A DNA stretch of 64,000 bases from Streptomyces sp. PCS3-D2 (GCF_000612545.2 NZ_CP097800.1:744001-808000); one strand, 5' to 3'; positions 1 through 8,251 are shown, counted from the stretch's first letter. The notes: generated from the letters alone by a model not told the origin. Made by a program: numbers and translations.

Positions 1-284
1 AGGATGGCGACGAAGGCGAGGGCGAGCATGTCGACGCGGCCGGTGGTGGTGCCGTCCTTGACCGACTCGACCAGGTGTCCCAGCAGTCGGGGGCCGATCA
101 GACTCGCCACCAGAGCCGCGGCGAACAGCAGGAAGGTCGCGGCCAGTCGGCAGCCCTCGCCGCGGAGGAAGACGCGGGTCCAGGCGCGGACCTCGGCCCG
201 GCCGGCGAGCGGGAGCCTGCCGCCGCCGGACGGTGCGGCGGCGGGGTCCGGGGCGGCTTCCAGGCGGGTGGGGGTGGTGGTCAT
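1..284 (-). CDS. ABC exporter half-transporter, N-terminal part (cut by window edge)
   Basis: The first 94 codons of a gene that runs off the left edge. It begins MTTTPTRLEAAPDP and reaches a hydrophobic stretch (ATFLLFAAALVASLIGP) followed by LLGHLVESV, the usual first transmembrane helix and elbow of a type-I ABC exporter. The ATG (282-284) overlaps the stop of the upstream ABC gene by four bases (ATGA), so the two are translationally coupled and probably form a heterodimeric exporter. In a streptothricin cluster the likely cargo is the antibiotic; this is inferred from position only. The ATP-binding domain is outside the window, so whether this partner carries the intact ATPase site cannot be seen. 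Confidence 0.75.
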   Translation of the reverse strand, partial: MTTTPTRLEAAPDPAAAPSGGGRLPLAGRAEVRAWTRVFLRGEGCRLAATFLLFAAALVASLIGPRLLGHLVESVKDGTTTGRVDMLALAFVAI

Positions 285-1972
285 GAGGGCACTCCTGCCG
301 GGCGGTCGGTGCCGCCGGGGGCGGACTCCGCGTCGAGGCGGACCACGTGGTCGGCGGCGGCTCGCCACAGTGGGCTGTCGGTGAGGACCACGGTGGTCCG
401 ACCCGAGCGCAGGGCGGCGACCCGGTCGACGATGCGGGCCTCGGTGTGGGCGTCGACCGAGGCGGTGGGGTCCTCCAGAATCAGCAGGTCGGGTGCCGCG
501 AACAGGGCGCGGGCGAGGATCAACCGCTGGCGTTGGCCGCCCGACAGGGCGCGGCCTCCCTCGTCCAGCCAGGCCTCCGGACCGCCGGGCAGGGCAGCGA
601 CGACGTCGGCGGCGTCGGCGGCGAACAGGGCCCGGTCCAGGGCCTCCCGCGAGCGGGCGGACCCGGCCGTCAGTTCCTCCCGTACGGTGCCGCTGAAGAG
701 GACGTCGGCCGGACCGGAGCGCAGCAGCCTGGCGGACAGCTCCTCGGGATCCGCCCGGTCCAGGGCTACCCCGCCGAGCCGGACGGCCGAGGGGCCGCCG
801 CGGGCGCCGGGGCGGCTGAGGCGGTCGGCGAGCTCGCCCGTACGGTCGGCGGGAGCGGTGACCACGGTGAGGCGGCCGGCGGCGGCGGTCAGGCCGGTGT
901 CCGCATCGGCCAGTGCGAGGGCCCCGGGCGGCAGGGCAACGGGATGGGCGGGGCGGACGGTCTCGGGGGCCAGCCGCAGCAGGTTGCAGACCCGGCCGGC
1001 CGCGACCTTGGCGAGGCTGAGGGTCTCGGCGGCTTCGGTGGCCGTGCTGACCGGCAGGGTGAGGAAGGCGGAGGCGCCGTAGAACGCGACGAGTTCACCG
1101 GCGGTGATGGTGCCGTTCAGGGCGAGACGGGCGCCGAGCCAGACGATGCCGACGGTGACCAGTCCCGGCAGGAGGACTCCGGCCGCCTGGAGCCAGGCCT
1201 CCATCCGGCCGGCCGACTCACCGGCCCGGCGCACCTGCTGGCTGGTGCGCCGGAAGCGCTCGGCGAAGCCGGCCTCTCCGCCGATGCCGCGCAGGATGCG
1301 CAGCCCGGCCACGATGTCGCCGGCCTGGGAGGTGGCGATGCCCATCTGCTCGCGCTGGGCTTCGTCGCGTTCCTGGAGGGGCCTCAGCAGGGGGCCGATC
1401 CCAAGGACGGCGGCGGGGACACCGATGAGCACGGCCAGCCCGAGGACCGGCGAGGTGAGGGTGAGGGCGACGGCCACCACCACGGCGGCGACCACCGCCC
1501 CGACGGTGCGGCCGACGACCTCGAAGGCGTTGCCGATGCTCTCCACGTCGGCCGTGGCGGAGGCGGCCACGTCCCCTGAGCGGGCCTTGCCGCGCAGGGT
1601 GGCGCCGAGCCGCACGACCTGACGCATCAGCACCCGGTGCGTGACCGACAGGGCGTGGGCCTCGGCGCCGACGGCGGCCTGGATGAGGCCGGCGCCGGCG
1701 AGGGCCTGGAGGAGGCCGAGGCCGAGGGCGAGCAGCGACCACAGGTAGAGCCCGGTCTGACCGGTGTTGCGCCCGGCTTCGTCGATGGCCCGCCCGAGGA
1801 CCAGCGGGATCAGCGCCAGGGGGACCATCCAGAGGGCGCCGAGCACAGCGGCGAGGACCAGCGGCCGGGGGCGGATCCGTGCCAGCCACCACAGGTAGGC
1901 CCAGGGGCCGCCGGCCTGCGCCTCGGGGACGGCGGCAGGGGCGACCGAGGCGTCGAAGAGTCGGTTGGTCAC
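281..1972 (-). CDS. ABC exporter half-transporter with degenerate ATP-binding domain
   Basis: A 563-residue fused transmembrane/nucleotide-binding protein of the type-I exporter class. The membrane domain spans roughly residues 35-330 and the nucleotide-binding domain about 340-555. The ABC signature LSGGQ is intact (about 476-480), but the Walker A loop is replaced by VTAPADRTGELADRL with no GxxGxGK(S/T). Walker B reads LLILED (about 496-501), with D and E swapped against the usual DE. The H-loop position reads LTDSP, without histidine. This looks like the catalytically dead half of a heterodimer whose partner starts at 284. The GTG start at 1972 was chosen because it overlaps the upstream stop (GTGA). 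Likely role: export of, and self-protection against, streptothricin. The role is inferred; the family is clear. Confidence 0.88.
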   Translation of the reverse strand: MTNRLFDASVAPAAVPEAQAGGPWAYLWWLARIRPRPLVLAAVLGALWMVPLALIPLVLGRAIDEAGRNTGQTGLYLWSLLALGLGLLQALAGAGLIQAAVGAEAHALSVTHRVLMRQVVRLGATLRGKARSGDVAASATADVESIGNAFEVVGRTVGAVVAAVVVAVALTLTSPVLGLAVLIGVPAAVLGIGPLLRPLQERDEAQREQMGIATSQAGDIVAGLRILRGIGGEAGFAERFRRTSQQVRRAGESAGRMEAWLQAAGVLLPGLVTVGIVWLGARLALNGTITAGELVAFYGASAFLTLPVSTATEAAETLSLAKVAAGRVCNLLRLAPETVRPAHPVALPPGALALADADTGLTAAAGRLTVVTAPADRTGELADRLSRPGARGGPSAVRLGGVALDRADPEELSARLLRSGPADVLFSGTVREELTAGSARSREALDRALFAADAADVVAALPGGPEAWLDEGGRALSGGQRQRLILARALFAAPDLLILEDPTASVDAHTEARIVDRVAALRSGRTTVVLTDSPLWRAAADHVVRLDAESAPGGTDRPAGVPS

Positions 1973-3567
1973 AGGTACCGGTCCCGGGTGCCCGCACGGT
2001 CGACCTTCCCGGTACGCGTGTGCACCAGCTCGGGCACGGCGACGATCCGGTCGGGCACGAGGGGGCCGGGGACGGCGGCCCGCAGTTGCTCGCGCAGGGC
2101 CGCGGCGTCGTCGTCGGCGCGCTGTCCGCCGGCCACCGGGTCCGGTTCCCGCGGCACGCCCCGTACGCCGACTGCCCCGGGACCCCCGGTCACCCCCGTC
2201 CGGTCGGTCGTCCCGGTCGTTTCGGGCGCGAGGACCACGAAGGCGACCAGGACCGTGTGCTCGCCCTTGGCGTGCGCCACGGCGGCGACGGCGGTGACGC
2301 CGGGAAGCCGCCCCACGGCTCCTTCGACGTCCAGCAGGTCCACGCGATGCCCGCGGATTTTGACCTGGTGGTCGATGCGTCCGTGGAAGACGAGCGAACC
2401 CTCGGCGTCCTCGGTGACGAGGTCTCCGGTGCGGTACCACCGGTCGGTGCCGCTGCCGGGGTCGGTTTCGACGAACCGGGCGGCGGTGCGCTCGGGGTCG
2501 TCGACGTACCCGGTGGCCAGTTGGGGTCCGGCCACGAGGAGTTCGCCGGGCCCGTGCGGCACGTCGGGCCGGGACACCACGGCCTGCCGGACGGAAGGCA
2601 GCGGTCGACCGATCGGTACACCGTCCGGGAATGCCGCGGCCGCACCCGGGCCGGCGAGCACGGCGCTATGGGTGACCAGCGCGGTTTCGGTGGACCCGTA
2701 GGTGTTGAGCAGGACGACGTGGTCGGCGCCGAGCCGCCGCCAGCGCTCCAGCATGTCCGGCCGGACGGCCTCGCCGCCGATCACGACGGTCTCGACGGAG
2801 CCGGGCAGGGCGCGGCCGGTGTCGAGCAGATGGCCGGTGTAGAGGTGCCAGTAGTCGACGGGCAGGTTGACGAGGGTGACCTCGTGGTCGGTCAGGACCC
2901 GGTCGAGGTCGGCCTCACTGTCCTCGTCGAGGATGACGAGCCCGCCGGCCAGCAGGGTCGGCAGGATCTCCTCCAGGCTGGTGTCGCCGTCCGCCCGGTG
3001 GAAGTTGAGCGCCACCGTGCCGGGGCCGACCCCGTACTGCCGGCCCAGGTGCGGCAGGACCGCGTGGAGGGCGCCGTGCGGGACGACGGCCGCCTTGGGG
3101 GCGCCGGTGGAGCCGGAGGTGAACAGGACGTAGGCCGGGTCCTGCGGCCGGACCGACTCGCCGGCCTCGGGCAGGGGCGCTTTGGAGCGGCCCCAGTTGG
3201 GCCGCAGGACGCGGTCGACGGCGGGCAGCCGGCCGGACTCGGCGGTGGCGACCAGCTCCCGACAGCCGAGTGCGCGCAGGGCTGCCTCGGTGTGCTCGAC
3301 CGGCTCGTCGGCGAGGGGGACGTAGCCCCGGCCGGCGGCCAGGACGCCGAGGACCGCCGCGATGTCGCGGACGCTGTGGTGCGTCTGGACGGCCACCACC
3401 GGTCGGCCGGCCGCCGGGCCGCGGGCGGCCACGAGGTCCGCGACCGCCCCTGCCCAGCGGGCCAGCTGGCCGTATCCGACGGTCACGCCGTTGTCGACGA
3501 CGGCGGGCCGGTCCGGGTCCGAGCGGGCGATGGCGAAGAAGGGGTCCAGCATGCTGGGCAAGGTCAT
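1969..3567 (-). CDS. Stand-alone NRPS adenylation enzyme (beta-lysine elongation type, ORF 19-like)
   Basis: A 532-residue A domain with no fused carrier domain. Core motifs are present: A3 YVLFTSGSTGAPK (about 146-158), A5 YGSTET (290-295), A7 YRTGDL (378-383), A8 GRIDHQVKIRGHRVD and A10 TGKVDR near the C-terminus. It lies directly downstream of the T-C protein and is the nineteenth gene counting from the acetyltransferase. This matches ORF 19 of the published streptothricin system, a free-standing A enzyme that both activates beta-lysine and builds the beta-lysine chain on ORF 18. It is clearly paralogous to the A enzyme at 21355-22860 (shared PFFxxARxDPxRPAVVDNG start and TRDRYL end). The ATG at 3567 follows a GGAAG ribosome site. 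Specificity is inferred from synteny, not from a binding-pocket code. Confidence 0.92.
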   Translation of the reverse strand: MTLPSMLDPFFAIARSDPDRPAVVDNGVTVGYGQLARWAGAVADLVAARGPAAGRPVVAVQTHHSVRDIAAVLGVLAAGRGYVPLADEPVEHTEAALRALGCRELVATAESGRLPAVDRVLRPNWGRSKAPLPEAGESVRPQDPAYVLFTSGSTGAPKAAVVPHGALHAVLPHLGRQYGVGPGTVALNFHRADGDTSLEEILPTLLAGGLVILDEDSEADLDRVLTDHEVTLVNLPVDYWHLYTGHLLDTGRALPGSVETVVIGGEAVRPDMLERWRRLGADHVVLLNTYGSTETALVTHSAVLAGPGAAAAFPDGVPIGRPLPSVRQAVVSRPDVPHGPGELLVAGPQLATGYVDDPERTAARFVETDPGSGTDRWYRTGDLVTEDAEGSLVFHGRIDHQVKIRGHRVDLLDVEGAVGRLPGVTAVAAVAHAKGEHTVLVAFVVLAPETTGTTDRTGVTGGPGAVGVRGVPREPDPVAGGQRADDDAAALREQLRAAVPGPLVPDRIVAVPELVHTRTGKVDRAGTRDRYL

Positions 3568-3599
3568 GGCAGGTGTCTTCCGGTCCGTCCGTGCGGCGG

Positions 3600-5357
3600 T
3601 CAGCGGGTGGGGGCCTCGGCGTCCGGCGCGCCGGGGGCGGCCAGGGCGTCCACGAGGGTGACGAGGGCATGGCGGTGGCGGGCGGCGAGCGCGCGTACGG
3701 TCGCCGCCTCGTGCAGGGCCGTAGAGTACCACCATTCGACGCGCAGGGCCCCGTCCTCCGTGGTGGCGATGACCTCGACGGCATGGGGGCGGGTCCAGTG
3801 CGGGGCGGTGATGTCTCCGACCGGTTCCGGGGCCACGTCCGGCAGGAGGGTGCCCAGGGGCAGGGTGTCGGCGTCGTCGCCCTCGAAGTCGTAGGAGACG
3901 TCGCTGGGCGGTGCGGCACGCAGCACGGCGGCGATCCGCGGCCGGCCGTGCCGGGCGAGCGCGCCGTGGCCCACGCCGCCGCCGGGGAGGGCGGCGAGGT
4001 GGCTCACGGTCGTGGCCAGGCGTTCGGCCGGGGTGGCGGCGGCCAGATCCAGGCGGACGGGGACGGTGGTGGTGAACCAGCCGGTGGTGCGGGCCAGATG
4101 GGTGTCCCCGACGGTCTCCTCGCGGCCGTGGCGCAGCACGTCCACGCGGACCGCGGGTTCGCCGAGCCGTTCGGCCAGGATCTCGCCCAGGGCGTGCAGG
4201 ACGAGGTCGCCGGCGTGGGCGCGGTGGGCGCGGGCCGCCGTCCGCAGGCGTGCGGTGAGCTCGGCGGGGAACTCCTCGCGGTGGATGGCCGCGGTGGCGG
4301 CGGTGTTCACGGCCCGCGGGTCGGCCACGGGGTGGTCCGGGGGCAGGGTGGCGGGGGTGCGGGCCACCTCGGTCCACCACTGCGCCTGCTCCTCCGCCTC
4401 GGGGGTGCGGGCGTGGGCCGCGAGGGCCCGCGCCCACTCCGGGTAGGCGGTGCCCTCGGTGGGCCACACGTCGTGGCGGCCCTGTTCGAGAGCGGTGTAC
4501 ACCTCCTCCAGGTCGGCGAGCAGGACGGACCAGGACACCATGTCGATCGCGATCTGGTGGATGACGATCAGCAGCCGGCCGGCCCGGGCGGGTCCCGCGT
4601 CGAAGCGGACGAATCGGGCCACGCGGCCCCGGCCCGGGTCCAGGGAGCGCTGTTCGACGGCGCAGCGCAGGGCGACCGCGGCCGAGAGGTCGGCGTCGGC
4701 CAGCTCGGAGACGTCGACGGTGTCGAGCGCTGCTCCGAGGGCGGCGCCGGGCGGACCGTCGGTGTCCAGAGCGGCGGTCTGCTGCCGGGGGCGACGGGCC
4801 GGGCGGTCCTCGACGGCCAGCCGGAGCGAGGCGTGGCCGGCGACGAGCCGGCGGACGGCCTCGGCGAACAGGCCGGGGTCGATCCCCGGTTTGGTGGTGA
4901 AGAGCAGGGCCTGGTTCCACTGGCCGCGCTCGCCGGTCTGCTCCTCCCACGCCTGTTCCTGGGAGGGGGTGAGGACGACGGGCCCGTGGGCGGCGCCGGG
5001 CGGGGCGGTCTCGGCCCCGCCGCGCAGGGCGGCCCGCCCGGCGACGAGCGCGGCGAGCCCGGCGGTGGTCAGCCCGGGGGCGAACATCTCGCGCAGCTGT
5101 ACCCGTACGCCGAAGGACGCCTCGATGCGGCGGGCGGTGCGGATCAGGTCGAGGGAGTCCACGCCGAGGTCGATCAGCGGGCCGGTGGGGTCGGCACCGG
5201 GGTCGAGCACGGCTTCGGCGAGCCAGCCCGCGAGCAGGGCGCGGATCTCCTCCTCGGGCGGGCCTCCGGGGGCGGTGGCCCCGGCCCGGGCGTCGGGGTC
5301 CGCGACCTCGGGGTCCGGGGCGCCGGGGGCGCCCTGCTGCCGTACCGGGGCGGTCAC
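3600..5357 (-). CDS. NRPS thiolation-condensation didomain protein (ORF 18-like)
   Basis: A 585-residue protein. Residues about 33-110 form a peptidyl-carrier domain with the phosphopantetheine serine in LGVDSLD (S68). Residues about 125-560 form a condensation/epimerisation-superfamily domain, with supporting motifs VLRHGRE and TTGWFTT. In the published streptothricin system the matching protein (ORF 18) carries the beta-lysine chain and its C domain transfers the chain to the free streptolidine-gulosamine intermediate. The catalytic motif here reads HQIAIDMVSW (267-276) instead of HHxxxDGxSW: the second histidine is glutamine and the glycine is methionine. The GTG at 5357 overlaps the carbamoyltransferase stop; 32 bases separate its stop from the A enzyme. 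Confidence 0.9.
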   Translation of the reverse strand: MTAPVRQQGAPGAPDPEVADPDARAGATAPGGPPEEEIRALLAGWLAEAVLDPGADPTGPLIDLGVDSLDLIRTARRIEASFGVRVQLREMFAPGLTTAGLAALVAGRAALRGGAETAPPGAAHGPVVLTPSQEQAWEEQTGERGQWNQALLFTTKPGIDPGLFAEAVRRLVAGHASLRLAVEDRPARRPRQQTAALDTDGPPGAALGAALDTVDVSELADADLSAAVALRCAVEQRSLDPGRGRVARFVRFDAGPARAGRLLIVIHQIAIDMVSWSVLLADLEEVYTALEQGRHDVWPTEGTAYPEWARALAAHARTPEAEEQAQWWTEVARTPATLPPDHPVADPRAVNTAATAAIHREEFPAELTARLRTAARAHRAHAGDLVLHALGEILAERLGEPAVRVDVLRHGREETVGDTHLARTTGWFTTTVPVRLDLAAATPAERLATTVSHLAALPGGGVGHGALARHGRPRIAAVLRAAPPSDVSYDFEGDDADTLPLGTLLPDVAPEPVGDITAPHWTRPHAVEVIATTEDGALRVEWWYSTALHEAATVRALAARHRHALVTLVDALAAPGAPDAEAPTR

Positions 5358-7087
5358 GCGCCGGCCTCCCCCGGGAATCCGGCGGGACGGCGTATCAGGA
5401 ACGGGCCGAGGGCGAGGGCGTCCAGCGGCAGCCGGTGGAAGGTGGCGAGGGCGTCGCGGGGGCTGCACACGACCGGCTCGTCACGGCCGTTGAAGGAGGT
5501 GTTCATGATGACGGGGGTCCCGGTGTGCCCGCCGACCGCGCCGATGAGGCGGTGGTAGAGCGGGTCGACCGCGGCCGAGACGGTCTGCGGGCGGGTGGTG
5601 CGGTCGCTGTGGACGACGGCGGGCATGGCCGCGGCGCCGGCCTCGGTGACGGGCGTGGTGACGATCATGTAGGGCAGGGGGGTGGCGGTGCCGATCAGGG
5701 CCTCGGCGGCCTCCTCCTGCATGCTCGGCGCGAACGGCCGCCAGGCCTCGCGGTCCTTGATGCGTACGTTGACCCGGTCGCGGGTGGACTCCGGGTCGGG
5801 TACGGCGACCAGGCTGCGGTGTCCCAGGGCGCGCGGGCCGCCCTCGGCACGGCCCTGGAACCAGCCCGAGACCCCGCCCGCGGCCAGTACGTCGGCGGTG
5901 GCGGCGGCGATGTCGGAGGGCTCGGTGTAGGAGGTTCCGGAGGCGTCCAGGATCCGGCGGATCTCGTCGGGGGACCACTGCGGGCCCCAGGCGACCGAGC
6001 CGTCCATGGGCCGGATGCGGTCGCCCTCCTGGGCGGCGACCCAGACCGCGGCGCCGAGCGACACGCCCTGATCGCCGGCGAGGGGCTGCACGAAGAGGTC
6101 GTGGACCTCGGGCATCCGCATGATCTTGCCGTTGAGGGTGGCGTTGAAGCCGACGCCACCGGCGATCAGCAGCGTGGTCTCGCCGGTCTCCCGGAGCAGG
6201 CCGCGGACCAGCCCCATGACGGCGCGCTCCAGCGCGGCCTGGGCGGTGGCGGCGATGTCGCGGTACTCGAAGGGGTCCCGGTCGGTGACCCTGGCGTAGC
6301 GGCCGGTGCTGGGGTCGAAGCGGCGCACCCGGTGGTTGGGGGTCTCGGGGAGGGTCTTCTCCAGGTGCTCCATCCAGTACCGGATGGTGGCGGTCTCCTC
6401 GTCCGTGGTGCCCGTGGAGCGCAGGTCGGGAGGGACGACGCCGATGGTGAAGTCCTCGTCGGTGAAGCCGAAGGCGCCGCCGAAGCCCAGGTCGCCGGGG
6501 GTGCCGTAGGAGGCCAAGCCCATCATCTTGCCCGCGGCGTCGGCGCCGAGGCCGGCGTACTCGCAGACGGCGGCGTAGAAGTAGCCCAGCGACCAGCCCG
6601 GGGTGTGCGCGCGCAGTGTCTTGATCTCGCCGTCGATGCCGACGGCGAGGGTGGTGCTCTCGTTCTCTCCCTGGCCGTCCAGGACGAGGATCGCGCCGCG
6701 GTCCCGGCCGGAGAGGTGGTAGGCGCTGGCGGCGTGCGCGATGTGGTGGTTGACGAAGGTCAGCCGCGGGTCGCGGGTCCGCGGGAAGAGCGCCTTGGGC
6801 AGGAGGTGTTCGAGGGCGGCCGCTTCGCTGTCGAACCAGTCAAGCCCGCGATCCGCGAACAGGGTCGGCAGGTCCCAGCCGTGGGCGACCACGTCGATGT
6901 CGTCCAGGGTGAGACCGCCCTCCGCGAGGCAGTGGGCGGCCGCGTGGAGGGGCGCTTCACCGTAGGCGTGCTTGTTGCGGGTGAAGCGTTCCTCCTCGGC
7001 GAGGGCGATGACCTCGCCGTCCACGACGAGGCAGGCGGCACCGTCGTGGCTGGCGCCGGGCCAGCCGTTGACTCCGAGCACACGCAT
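5354..7087 (-). CDS. O-carbamoyltransferase (NodU/CmcH family)
   Basis: A 577-residue member of the NodU/TobZ/CmcH carbamoyltransferase family, the usual full length. The N-terminal Kae1-like domain shows the metal and nucleotide residues NHHIAHAASAY (about 113-123) and VLDGQGE (about 135-141). The C-terminal YrdC-related part includes GRAEGGPRALGHRS. These enzymes move a carbamoyl group from carbamoyl phosphate, via carbamoyl-adenylate, onto a hydroxyl. Streptothricin carries one carbamoyl ester on its gulosamine, so this enzyme most likely installs it. The ATG at 7087 (MRVLGVNGW) was preferred to an in-frame upstream start at 7114 because the family begins at this sequence and TTGGGGA lies just before it. 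Confidence 0.93.
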   Translation of the reverse strand: MRVLGVNGWPGASHDGAACLVVDGEVIALAEEERFTRNKHAYGEAPLHAAAHCLAEGGLTLDDIDVVAHGWDLPTLFADRGLDWFDSEAAALEHLLPKALFPRTRDPRLTFVNHHIAHAASAYHLSGRDRGAILVLDGQGENESTTLAVGIDGEIKTLRAHTPGWSLGYFYAAVCEYAGLGADAAGKMMGLASYGTPGDLGFGGAFGFTDEDFTIGVVPPDLRSTGTTDEETATIRYWMEHLEKTLPETPNHRVRRFDPSTGRYARVTDRDPFEYRDIAATAQAALERAVMGLVRGLLRETGETTLLIAGGVGFNATLNGKIMRMPEVHDLFVQPLAGDQGVSLGAAVWVAAQEGDRIRPMDGSVAWGPQWSPDEIRRILDASGTSYTEPSDIAAATADVLAAGGVSGWFQGRAEGGPRALGHRSLVAVPDPESTRDRVNVRIKDREAWRPFAPSMQEEAAEALIGTATPLPYMIVTTPVTEAGAAAMPAVVHSDRTTRPQTVSAAVDPLYHRLIGAVGGHTGTPVIMNTSFNGRDEPVVCSPRDALATFHRLPLDALALGPFLIRRPAGFPGEAGA

Positions 7088-7156
7088 GATCAGTCCCCAA
7101 GGGTCGGTCGGCATCCGCCGGATCCGCCTCGGGCCCGTGGGGCGCTCGGCGTCCGG

Positions 7157-7771
7157 TCACGCCAACGGATCTTGTCGGTCCGACGGGTTGTACACGACCT
7201 GGGAGTTTGTGCGGAGATCCGCGGCGAAGATAGCGGACGCCGCCTTCAGCACCGCGTTGGCGTGCCGCAGTTGCTCGACCTCGCGGCGCAGCCGCCGCAG
7301 TTCGGCCCGCTCGTCGGCGGTCAGCGCGCTCTGGGCGGGGCGGCGCGCGGCGGCGACGGGCGGGGCGACGGCGCGGGCCGCGGCGCCCGGCTCGGTCCGT
7401 CGGGCCGCGGCGGCGGAAGCGCCCGCTCCGGGGCGGCGGCCGGCCGTCGGCCGGGTGGGGGGCAGGCCGTTCCCCGGCTGGCCCCGGACGGGGACATCGC
7501 GTCCTTCCAGGGCCGCGCTGAGGCGGTACCAGCGGCGGGTCCACGCTTCCGGATCGCCCTCGCAGGCGGCCACGTAGGCGAGCGTCACCTTCAGGGAGGG
7601 CTTGTGCAGTCCGCGGGCCGCCTCGGCGAGGGTGGCCACGGAGTAGTGGGCTCGTTGCGCCATGATCCGGTAGGAGGGGTTCCCGGCCTGCTTGCGCAGA
7701 GCGCGCAAGGTGTGGGCGAACTCCTCCAGCGGTCCGGCTGTGGGGTCTAACAACCGCTCTGGCCTGGGCAT
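7157..7771 (-). CDS. XRE-like regulator with IS3-OrfA-like leucine-zipper tail; TTA codon at position 8
   Basis: A 204-residue putative DNA-binding regulator. Residues about 12-75 resemble an XRE-type helix-turn-helix (FAHTLRALRKQAGNPSYRIM, then YSVATLAEAARG). The middle is Pro/Ala/Arg-rich. The end (about 152-190) is a heptad segment, LRRLRREVEQLRHANAVLK followed by AASAIFAADL, very like the zipper end of IS3-family OrfA transposases. ATG at 7771 is preceded by GGGGAGAGG; the longer reading to 7840 has no such site. Codon 8 is TTA (7748-7750), the rare leucine codon read by the bldA tRNA, so translation is likely tied to development. It is divergent from lysine 2,3-aminomutase and the only regulator in the cluster part seen, so probably the pathway-specific regulator (inference). 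Confidence 0.8.
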   Translation of the reverse strand: MPRPERLLDPTAGPLEEFAHTLRALRKQAGNPSYRIMAQRAHYSVATLAEAARGLHKPSLKVTLAYVAACEGDPEAWTRRWYRLSAALEGRDVPVRGQPGNGLPPTRPTAGRRPGAGASAAAARRTEPGAAARAVAPPVAAARRPAQSALTADERAELRRLRREVEQLRHANAVLKAASAIFAADLRTNSQVVYNPSDRQDPLA

Positions 7772-7823
7772 GCCTCTCCCCTGAATGTTCGACGGTGCCG
7801 GGTGAAGCGCCGGCTCTCCCGTG

Positions 7824-7833
7824 CCGTACAACC
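7824..7833. promoter_or_regulatory. Candidate regulator-binding decamer CCGTACAACC (copy 1)
   Basis: The decamer CCGTACAACC lies about 53 bases upstream of the XRE-like regulator start. The identical decamer recurs at 8160-8169 on the aminomutase side of the same divergent region, inside a long palindrome. Sharing between two divergent promoters suggests a binding site, possibly for the regulator itself. No experimental support can be seen in sequence. Confidence 0.35.
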
Positions 7834-8131
7834 TGGTCAACGGCGTACGGATCCGACACGAGAACCGGTCCGACGCGCCGGGCGCGACGGGAAACCATCA
7901 CACCGGATCTCTCGGACATTGGTACATGCCACTGACATATCCATCAATCTGCAATCGACGCTTCCGGCCACGCGGAGGGCGGTTCGTCCGAATGAGACTC
8001 CTCGCATCGAGACCGCCGCATCGTCCGTTCGCAAGCGTTCCCCGGACGTTCCCCTTCCCGCCCCGGAACGCCGCGCCGCGCGGGTGCCCGCCCGTTCGTT
8101 GCCCGCACAACCATCCGCCTTCGGCGGTCTT

Positions 8132-8167
8132 TTGTACAGGGGCACTCGGCCCGAGTGCCCCGTACAA
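8132..8167. promoter_or_regulatory. Imperfect 36-bp palindrome upstream of lysine 2,3-aminomutase
   Basis: TTGTAC-A-GGGGCACTCGG is mirrored around a single C (8150) by CCGAGTGCCCC-GTACAA; the arms match at 17 positions with one bulged A at 8138. The right arm carries the decamer CCGTACAACC, which is also found at 7824, and a further GTGTACAACG follows at about 8177. It sits about 85-120 bases before the proposed aminomutase start in the 480-bp regulator/aminomutase divergent region. It could be an operator or an RNA hairpin in the 5' leader. Confidence 0.5.
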
Positions 8168-8251
8168 CCGCCCCTCGTGTACAACGCCGGGGCTCTGCAA
8201 GATCGGTTGCTGTCAGGCGATACGGCCGAAACCGACGGGAATGGGTGGCGG

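Noticed and set aside
1879-3894. Long plus-strand open frame opposite the A and T-C genes
   Set aside because: It is a GC-rich shadow of the real minus-strand genes, with no family motif and low-complexity Gly/Gln/Asp-rich composition.
3600-5357. Reading the T-C protein as a thiolation-epimerisation protein
   Set aside because: The DxxSW and GWFTT motifs resemble E domains, but synteny with the published ORF 18, which releases beta-lysine chains by condensation, makes T-C the better call. The ambiguity is kept in the findings.
7157-7771. Intact IS3-family insertion sequence
   Set aside because: Only the zipper-like tail resembles OrfA. There is no IS3 helix-turn-helix, no OrfB integrase and no terminal inverted repeats.
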